A stretch of 64,000 bases of DNA from Scilla litardierei (lineage: Eukaryota; Streptophyta; Magnoliopsida; Asparagales; Asparagaceae). The stretch spans positions 180,459,051 to 180,523,050 of the forward strand of contig CM061138.1 of assembly GCA_030789695.1 (NCBI GenBank). Reading direction: 5' to 3'. The notes beneath the pieces were generated by a model. That model saw nothing but the letters and a program-made list of their open reading frames with translations. It ran no database searches and was not told the origin of the DNA. Both the position numbers and the translations under genes were made by a program. Below are positions 59,301-64,000 of this stretch, in pieces. Position 1 is the first letter of the stretch. Each line of letters begins with the position of its first letter.

Positions 59301-62300
59301 AATAGCCGTTGGAATCGTGAGACTAAGATCTAGACATGAAAATACTGAAAAGGCTGAAATACTCAGTAAAATAATATTTTATGCATATAATAAGATATTC
59401 TTCTAATAATCATAAATAATCTTAATGCGCTCGTATTAGAAGCCAAATACATATCATTTATGCACAAAATAAAACTAAATAGGAGGGTTAAATATGCAAT
59501 ATTTACCCCCGAATCAGTTCACCCGATAATCGGTGTTTTGGCGTTTTAGAAAATGAACATCAAAGGAACGGTCCCAATACTCCGAAAAATAGCGAAGGGT
59601 GGAGTTTTGAAGATCGCATATGGGGCTTAGCCACATACATCATATGATACCCATTATTCTCTTATTATATATATATGAGGAATATGGCTATATTATATAT
59701 ATTTATTTATTTATTTATAACATAGTGTATATTATAATATTTTACATAGAAGTGTCTCCAACCCTGCCTTTTGAAAAAATACCATGTTCCACAACCATGT
59801 TCCGTACCCATACACATGTATATGCTGCTCAGGTTCCACAACTAGTGTATGATTCCATGTTTTCTTCATTGAGTCTAATGTTACTATAGATTTTTTATAT
59901 TACTTAAAAATTTTGAACCCCCTCATATACTCGTACAAATTGGCTGACACCGAAATTTTGAATCAAAGGTTCTGAGTGAGATTGAAGCTGCAGCCAGAAT
60001 CAAGTAGGAAGTCCTCTTGGTTAGGTGACATTTAGCAGAAAGTTCAAGGACTCTTGACTGTTGAATGAAAGTGATAGATCCGGCCCACTAAAGGGCATTT
60101 TTTTTGGGGGGGGCTGTGTTATTTGGATTAATGTAAGGTTGGATCATTAGACATTGAGTTGGATTATTATAAATAAGGGGGAGGCTAGCCGACCCTAAGA
60201 GGCGAGGGATTTGGTTAATTGCATACTAAAGAGTGAATTCCCTTGGTCATAGGGAGGGTGCGGGCGTCCCCAATAAATCGGCGTCTTGGGAGGACGATTA
60301 CCCCTAAAATTGTAATCATTTATCTCTTTTATTTCAGTTTTACTAATAAATTTCAGATCTTTTCTGGGATCCTATCATTTTGGTATCAGAGCAACGATCC
60401 ATAGCAGATTGGAGGAGATCCAGGCAGAAAAGGTTGGAGATCGTCATGTAATTATGCCTCCAGTTGCAGCAATCACGCTAAGAATACAGACAAGATCTGA
60501 AGGAGTTCGTGGCAGATCTAAAGGCCCTGAAATTTTCATATCCGAAGGCGGTGAAAGTTTCAGATCTGGATATGAAGACGGCGGAAGTTCCAGATCTGAC
60601 AGCGGCGGAAGTTTCAGATCTAGATCTGAAAGCGACGGAAGTTTTAAATCTGGATCTGAAGGCGATGGAAATTTCAGATTTGGTCAAAAACCCAGATCTA
60701 GGGCAAAAGACGACGCTTTTGGCGGAGAAACAACGGGAGTCGCCGCTTTCGGCAACAAAACAGAGGGGGCACCCCTCCTGGGGCCCCCAAGATGGGCTGC
60801 CACCCCCTCCCGGGGCCCTTAGGAGGGCTGCCGCCCCAACTGTAGTGGCGCCAGTCCCTGCTGGGGCCCCCAGGGGGTTGCCGCCCCTCGGGAAGGGGCG
60901 CCGGCCTCTCCTGGGGCCCCCAGGAGGGCTGCTTCCCCAACTGCAGGGGTGCCAGCCCCTGCTGGGGCCCCCAGGGGGGCTGTCGCCCCTCGGGAAGGGG
61001 CGCCGGCCCCAGGACCTGGGGCTCCCGGGAGGGCTGTCCCCCAACTGCAGGGGTGCCAGCCCCTGTTGGGCCCCCTGGGGCTGCCGTCCCTCCAGAAGGG
61101 GCGCCGGCCCTTCCAGGGTCCCCCATGGGGGCTGCCAGCCCTTCAACGGTGACGATGGACCCTCCGAGACGCCGTACAGCGAGGATTTGGCTTTTTGGGC
61201 CCAAAACAGCGAATAACAAAGTCCTTCCAGCAACACGACGGCGACGACCCTCCAGATTGTTTATGGGAGCCCGATGACGCCCTTCAGGCCCCGCCTTGGC
61301 CCGACGGTAATTTGCAGGACGTCGTTGGAAGCGATGGAGGACACTCACATCCTTTTGACCAGAGAGTAGGCATGCAATCAGAGCTTGGAACGGAAGCCCC
61401 ACACACCTCATGCACCACCTTGAGGACAAGGTGGATTTTCAGGGGCAGAGTAATAATAGATCCGGCCCATTAAAGGGGTATTTTGGTGGGCTTTGTGTTA
61501 TTTGGATTAATGTGTATTTGGGTCATTAGACATTGAGTAGGATTATTATAAATAGGGGGAGGCTAGCCGGCCCTAAGAGGCGAGGGATTTGATTATTTGC
61601 ATACTAAAGAGTGAATTCTCTTGGTCCTAGGGAGGGTGCAAACGTCCCTAATAAATCGGCAACTTGGAAGTGCGATTACCCCTAAAATTGTAATCATTTA
61701 TCTCTTTTATTTCAGTTTTACGAATAAATTTCAGATCTCTTTTGGGATCCTATCAGAAAACAGATACCCTCAACTCCCTATGACAAACCTTATTCCACAT
61801 ATTCCACACAACAATATGAAGGGAAGTAATTTTACACCTATAAAAGTCCATAGGAAATACTATCCATGTCACGCGCAGAACACTCTTCACATAGGGCCAA
61901 TGGGCCATACATTGGCATCAATGTAACTGCTGGCACAGTATCAAGGACAGAACCATACTTTGCATGGGAAGATGGAATGATATAATTTTAGACTTTGACA
62001 AGTTCATAGAAATTTTTGCTATTTAATTCAAGAGTCCATGACCCCTTCTTCAGTCAGAGAAACCTTAAAGGCTAAACGATAACTAACTTCCTGAAATAGC
62101 CCAATGTATTCCTGGCTCCATCAATGTCTAAATCAATTTCATAAATCTAAATGTAGCTCCCAGAAAAGTTCAAATTTAAAAAATTTGGGAGTTTAGAGAT
62201 AAAAGACAAACCTGGCAACCAGAAGCCCTGAATGAGCTGAAATCATGACGACCGATTAAGATGTTGCATGCTTTCTGCACTATTGCCAAATGGTAAAGTC

Positions 62301-62505
62301 AAACGAATTAAAGTAATGATGCACATTTCCTGAATGGTTACAGAAAACAAAACAAAAGAAATTTGTAGAGAAAAATTCATTGAACTACATATAGAAATAG
62401 TGAACCTTCATCTCCACGATATCTAACGTCTCTGGTACATGCCAAGCACGATCTTTCTCAAATGTTGACAAGGGCTCTGGTCCAGAGAGCAAGCGGTAAA
62501 AGTAT
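35052..62505 (-). CDS. TruA-family tRNA pseudouridine synthase, C-terminal five exons, two TE-filled introns
   Basis: The enzyme family isomerises uridine to pseudouridine in tRNA. Exons found (minus strand): 62505-62406, 62274-62212, 49814-49575, 35308-35248, 35164-35052. Introns are 131, 12,397, 14,266 and 83 bp, all GT-AG, and the phases agree at every join. Read together they give [20 protein letters not shown], then [20 protein letters not shown], then [13 protein letters not shown], a variable Ser-rich loop, [31 protein letters not shown] and [20 protein letters not shown] before TAA. These are C-terminal motifs of eukaryotic TruA-like enzymes. The N-terminal half with the catalytic Asp lies beyond 64000 or in unseen exons. 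No frame damage is visible, so the gene may work despite its introns. Confidence 0.88.
35309..35950. other. Intron sequence left of element G
   Basis: Start of the 14.3-kb intron on its 3' side. AT-rich, with no gene or clear repeat recognised. Confidence 0.5.
35951..36419 (+). repeat. 5' LTR of element G
   Basis: 469 bp; TATAAATA at 36198-36205 within CATCTATAAATAGAGGC. It differs from the 3' LTR by several percent plus small indels, so this is an older insertion than H or C2. Confidence 0.9.
36454..37530 (+). pseudogene. Element G gag, broken
   Basis: Begins about [20 protein letters not shown] in one frame and moves by frameshift into [20 protein letters not shown] and [20 protein letters not shown], with [20 protein letters not shown] and TSWWRRQ as the capsid-like block. 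A TAG follows TLNT at 37041. Downstream fragments ([34 protein letters not shown]) continue. A CCHC knuckle is only vestigial ([11 protein letters not shown] at about 37485). At least three lesions. Confidence 0.75.
37573..40938 (+). pseudogene. Element G pol (protease to chromodomain), broken
   Basis: Protease: [15 protein letters not shown] near 37685, where the catalytic DTG reads HTG. Reverse transcriptase fragments run 38200-38930 with YLDDIVIYN near 38700. RNase [15 protein letters not shown] near 39140. Integrase finger: [20 protein letters not shown] with CLVCQQDK; core: [40 protein letters not shown]. The chromodomain ends it: [20 protein letters not shown] and [20 protein letters not shown]. 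Numerous stops and shifts (for example TAG 38157, TGA 39286, TGA 39673, TGA 40115) make it inactive. Confidence 0.85.
40967..41424 (+). repeat. 3' LTR of element G
   Basis: Starts TGTCACAAACGTCACG and ends CACCTGTGACA; 458 bp; carries the same TATAAATAGAGGCAAGG block as the 5' LTR. Confidence 0.9.
41425..41897. other. Intron sequence, no gene
   Basis: AT-rich, with repeated ATCCATATC/GGATATGGATATC strings that give local dyads (41625-41860). Nothing coding. Confidence 0.5.
43613..44008. mobile_element. Long foldback MITE (arms about 185 bp)
   Basis: The left arm from TGTTGACTAGGTACTATTCGGA pairs with the right arm ending TCCGAATGGATCCTAGTCAATA along nearly its full length. Examples: ATGCGGATCCATCCAAGTGG with CCACTTGGATGGATCCGCA, and GTGGTTGCAAAAT with ATTTTGCAACCAC at the centre near 43815. 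It is flanked by TATATATA on both sides. Transcribed, it would form a near-perfect hairpin RNA. Confidence 0.85.
44036..44162. mobile_element. Small foldback MITE
   Basis: CACTGATCTAATAGAGCAGG plus TGCCAAGACACA on the left pairs with TGTGTCTTGCACCTGATC and TATTAGATCAGGTACC on the right; 127 bp in all. No ORF. Confidence 0.7.
44450..44640. repeat. Approximately 55-bp tandem repeat in the solo LTR
   Basis: AATAGTATA(A/G)CCCCTCATTCC with GTAAGGAA recurs about four times (44480, 44527, 44571, 44612). Confidence 0.7.
48571..49574. other. Intron sequence, no gene
   Basis: The 5' part of the 14.3-kb intron next to the 240-bp exon. Short frames (48565-48762, 48841-49050, 49419-49712) show no family. 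Nothing else seen. Confidence 0.5.
49575..49814 (-). CDS. Pseudouridine synthase, isolated 240-bp exon
   Basis: 80 codons, phase 0 at both ends, after CCGATACACAG and before GTCAGC. Encodes [20 protein letters not shown], a Ser-rich variable loop and [16 protein letters not shown]. It stands alone: the nearest sister exons are 12.4 and 14.3 kb away, but the joins GCQ|AASP and YHQ|VRLL match family order. Confidence 0.92.
49815..50762. other. Intron sequence left of the hAT element
   Basis: AT-rich, without gene or recognised repeat. It ends in the hAT target site GTGGGGGG. Confidence 0.5.
51010..52178 (+). other. hAT 5' region, likely untranslated leader with intron
   Basis: Between the subterminal repeats and the ATG lies CT-rich DNA (51100-51400: TTCTTCTTCGACTGTG), then T-rich DNA starting at CAGTGAG near 51400. 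It ends TTCTTAAGGTATAG before the ATG, resembling a spliced leader. No protein is supported. Confidence 0.4.
52179..54761 (+). CDS. hAT transposase, four exons, 773 aa, open
   Basis: Cuts and pastes the surrounding hAT element. Exons: 52179-53468, 53558-54035, 54113-54231, 54327-54761; introns are GT-AG (89, 77, 95 bp) and phases 0, 1, 0 agree. Residues 20-60 form a BED zinc finger ([20 protein letters not shown]). The middle is a DUF659-type RNase H-like core with [20 protein letters not shown] and [19 protein letters not shown], carrying likely catalytic Asp residues. Exon 3 has the dimerisation motif [17 protein letters not shown]. The tail is acidic and Ser-rich ([15 protein letters not shown]). 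ATG 52179 is the first of two; GTG just before it is not needed. No stop, shift or bad splice site is visible. Confidence 0.93.
55468..57172. other. Intron sequence, no gene
   Basis: AT-rich. Around 56280-56460 there are dyads (CCAAAATTTTTGGGGATCCA; GGGATGTGATTTT twice), perhaps a decayed foldback element. No coding signal. Confidence 0.5.
57173..57536. mobile_element. MITE with 35-bp inverted ends
   Basis: GAGCATTCGGTGTAAAAAAT with TTTCCTACACC on the left; GGTGTAGGAAATTTCCTACA with CCGAATGCTC on the right; 364 bp. The right arm is itself a dyad (GTAGGAAATTTCCTAC). No clear target duplication. Confidence 0.65.
57594..59661. mobile_element. 2.07-kb TIR element of unknown superfamily
   Basis: The left end GAGAATAATGGGTATCATAT matches the reversed right end GAGAATAATGGGTATCATATG. 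Beyond that both continue with similar bases (ACATATGAGACTAAGC / GTATGTGGCTAAGC). The interior has no ORF of note. A passage near 57860-57960 (AGCGCTACTCCCAAGTGTAG, GAGAGTCAGGTATTGTCTCC) looks like a retrotransposon leader. No target duplication was identified. Confidence 0.5.
59662..60071. other. Intron sequence, no gene
   Basis: AT-rich with TATATATTTATTTATTTATTT low-complexity; ends in GAAAG before the next LTR element. Confidence 0.5.
60178..60185 (+). promoter_or_regulatory. TATA box of the small LTR element
   Basis: TATAAATA in GGATTATTATAAATAAGGGGG; the 3' LTR repeats it near 61546. Motif plus LTR position only. Confidence 0.5.
60409..60822 (+). CDS. Short repetitive ORF in the small LTR element
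   Basis: [20 protein letters not shown] begins 17 bases after the primer site and runs 137 codons. The middle is an 11-residue-type repeat ([30 protein letters not shown]), made by a DNA repeat around TCAGATCTGGATCTGAA. No known family. It could be a decayed Gag start or only repeat DNA that stays open. Another frame of the same repeat is open to 61216 ([20 protein letters not shown]), so the coding status is doubtful. Confidence 0.35.
   Translation: MEEIQAEKVGDRHVIMPPVAAITLRIQTRSEGVRGRSKGPEIFISEGGESFRSGYEDGGSSRSDSGGSFRSRSESDGSFKSGSEGDGNFRFGQKPRSRAKDDAFGGETTGVAAFGNKTEGAPLLGPPRWAATPSRGP
60770..61155. repeat. GC-rich minisatellite in the small LTR element
   Basis: Units of GGGGCGCCGGCC, CTGGGGCCCCCAGG, GGGCTGCCGCCCC and CAACTGCAGGGGTGCCAGCC repeat about seven times with variations. 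It contrasts strongly with the AT-rich intron. Open frames on both strands across it are Pro/Gly-rich composition effects. Confidence 0.9.
61756..62211. other. Intron sequence next to exon 62274-62212
   Basis: Start of the 12.4-kb intron after GTTTGTC. AT-rich, no gene. Confidence 0.5.
62212..62505 (-). CDS. Pseudouridine synthase, two upstream exons
   Basis: Exon 62505-62406 opens after GGTCCTGTAG in phase 2 and encodes [20 protein letters not shown], then [14 protein letters not shown] 131-bp intron follows. Exon 62274-62212 (63 bp) encodes [20 protein letters not shown] then Q, a hallmark segment of TruA-type enzymes. Both are open and join in frame to the exon at 49814. Earlier exons are not in the window. 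Confidence 0.92.
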
Positions 62506-63048
62506 CTACAGGACCAAACAGCTCAATTACAAGACAATGTTTGGTCCACTTCAGCAACAATGACAGGATGAAAAGTATATAAATAATTCCAAGACAACAA
62601 AAACCCAGATTTCGATATGCAGTGGCGATTAGAATTGCATATTTTTAATCAATAATCCAATGTTGCAAAAAGTATATGCTAATTCTTGTTAGTGATGGCA
62701 CGTGCCATTATCATCACCACCATCATTTGGGGCTCTTCCCATGGAGCACAACTTTACACTGACATGAAGATGTTAAAATGTTTACACCAGTCATTGACCT
62801 GATGTCAATCTGTTGGATTGGGGAGTTTGTCATAAAACTCATAGAAGAGAGGGACTTGCATTATTCATGATTCCAGATTAAAGGCATGGTCCAATGAGCA
62901 AACACTTGGAAAATTCTACAAGACAAAGCGTAAGAAGATAAAATGGCCTCGAGACTAGTTTCAACTTTCAAAGTTCAACATGCAAAAGACAATTGATAAG
63001 TTTATTTAATTATGCAAGCATGTTTACGTGTTCCATGTATGTGTGCTC
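62506..63048. other. Intron sequence, no gene
   Basis: Upstream intron of the pseudouridine synthase gene. AT-rich; no exon with a family motif seen. Confidence 0.45.
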
Positions 63049-63475
63049 TGATGGGATCCGCTAGGGTTTTAATGGATAAAATTAGGGTTTCTGATGGAAA
63101 GGTGGGATTTTTAGGGTTTAATAGAGATGATTTAGGAAAAGGGTGGAATTTTTATTGATGATAAACTGAAATAAAAGAAGATACAAAGATAAAGGTGAGT
63201 TCTTCTGAGAGAAACTCGCTCTTCCTTGGCCACATTCGAGAGGTGGACCGCTCTCACAAGCTTCTATTCGAGACGAAGCCGCAATCTACAAGCAAAGAGG
63301 GATAATCTCCACCTCTCACAAGTTCTCTCAATATTCAACGCCCCTCTAAGCCCCATATAAATAGTAAACTGAAAATAACAAAATTGCAAAAAGAACCCTA
63401 AACCTGAAAATTACAAAAAAATCCACGCTCCTAAAACTGAAAATTCCATATCTACCCTTTTGTGCATTCTTATCA
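63049..63475 (-). repeat. 3' LTR of the window-end element
   Basis: 427 bp, ends TG/CA as read on the minus strand. It contains AGGGTTT repeats near 63065-63120 and TATAAATAG near 63356 in plus orientation (ATATTTATAC-like on minus is absent), so the promoter was not assigned. Confidence 0.6.
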
Positions 63476-64000
63476 TTACTCCGCCCCGGAAAATTCATCT
63501 TGTCCTTAAGGTGGTGCATGAAATTCATGGGCGACGTTGCTCTAAGTGGGTTGCCAGTGTCCTGCATCAAAAGGATAGGATTGATATCCACCGCCCTCAA
63601 CGATACCCGGATAGATGTCACGGTAATCACGTAGCTCAGCTGAAGGTCATCCACGCCCAAAATAGAAACGCCCATACTCAAAAGGTAGTCCATGTGGAAA
63701 TCATGAAACATGGGGTCCCGTAAAAGCGTCGTCGGGCCATGACTGGCCCTTAAAAGTGTCATCAGGCCATGGCGGATCCAGTGAAACTGCGCACAGACCC
63801 AAACAGGCCTTCAGGAGGCCTGCACGCTGCCGACAGGCCTGCAGTATACCTGCAGGCTGTCGGGAGGCCTCCATAAGGCTCCCATGGTCGTCGTCCTCCT
63901 CATTGTCTCCTGTCGCATCATTGGAGTCTCAATCCGTGTCCGTTAGAAGCCCTTCTCTAAAATCTTCGTCCTTCTCCTTTTTCACCAAAGTTGCCACATT
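63049..64000 (-). mobile_element. LTR element, 3' end only, continues past the window
   Basis: On the minus strand the LTR (63475-63049) reads TGATAAGAATGCACAAAAGG ... GGATCCCATCA. Before it stand ATGAATTTTCCGGGGCGGAG (purine tract) and a peptide frame ending FMHHLKDKMNFPGRSN. The small LTR element at 60072-61755 has the matching [16 protein letters not shown] before its 3' LTR, so the two are relatives. The interior (63476-64000) has GC-rich repeats (GGCCTGCAGG, GGCCTTCAGG) at 63800-63870 and no pol. Confidence 0.65.

Larger units (their letters stand above)
60072..61755 (+). mobile_element. Small non-autonomous LTR retrotransposon with GC-rich core
   Basis: 5' LTR 60072-60377 (TGATAGATCC ... 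GGATCCTATCA) and 3' LTR 61454-61755 (TAATAGATCC ... GGATCCTATCA; first G mutated). Initiator-Met type primer site TGGTATCAGAGC at 60381; purine tract TTCAGGGGCAGAG before the 3' LTR. Flanks GAAAG and GAAAA resemble a target duplication with one change. The 1.08-kb interior has no reverse transcriptase or integrase, so it fits a TRIM/LARD-type passenger. Confidence 0.85.

Noticed and set aside
60478..61429. Minus-strand Pro/Gly-rich ORFs over the GC-rich minisatellite
   Set aside because: Repeat-driven; the element's promoter and primer site point the other way.
63346..63762. 138-codon minus-strand ORF as a host gene
   Set aside because: It crosses the LTR boundary at 63475 and ends in the tail peptide seen before the LTR of the neighbouring element; retroelement remnant.
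1..64000. tRNA, rRNA or organellar DNA insert
   Set aside because: No cloverleaf, rRNA core or plastid/mitochondrial gene order was recognised by eye; the tRNA-like strings are primer sites of retrotransposons.

Overview
This is a stretch of nuclear DNA from a flowering plant, probably one with a large, repeat-rich genome. The evidence is GT-AG introns, LTR retrotransposons of plant Ty1/copia and Ty3/gypsy lineages with plant-type primer-binding sites (initiator-Met type TGGTATCAGAGC, and TGGCGCCGTCTGTGGGA), PIF/Harbinger and hAT DNA transposons, and one split host gene. I cannot name the species. Nothing here is bacterial or viral.

Layout. (1) 1-4545: the right part of a PIF/Harbinger transposon whose transposase gene (minus strand, three exons, one frameshift) is followed by repeat-rich DNA and a small Harbinger-like element. 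(2) 4571-33674: a short terminal-inverted-repeat element, blown up by a nest of retrotransposons. The outer one, called H here (5009-32760, TSD AAACC), is a Tat-lineage gypsy element that has gag and a spliced antisense gene but no pol. Into its gag went a copia element C1 (minus strand, TSD CCCAA) and a copia element C2 (plus strand, TSD AGAAG). A Tekay/Del-like gypsy fragment, T, lies against the C1 gag. A 4.16-kb block (C1 LTR, H gag, C2 LTR, C2 leader) occurs twice, 10.88 kb apart, and the first copy is joined abruptly to T pol at 10386/10387. (3) 35052-62505: the C-terminal five exons of a TruA-family tRNA pseudouridine synthase on the minus strand. Two introns (14.3 and 12.4 kb) hold a chromovirus-type gypsy element (G), nested LTR remnants, foldback MITEs, a complete-looking hAT transposon with an open 773-codon transposase, further TIR elements and a small non-autonomous LTR element with a GC-rich core. 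(4) 63049-64000: the 3' LTR and part of the interior of another LTR element, minus strand, cut by the window end.

How it fits together. The only host gene is the pseudouridine synthase; its visible exons are open and in phase although they are spread over 27 kb. Everything else is mobile DNA. LTR divergence gives a consistent relative order: H (about 2%), then C2 (8 differences in 606 bp), then the block duplication (roughly 0.5%). The most unusual signals are the chimeric duplication, a shared 115-bp repeat module built on GACCGACTAG in the LTRs of two unrelated retrotransposon superfamilies (C1 copia and T gypsy), a 72-nt GT-AG intron inside the T integrase, and the spliced antisense gene of H.
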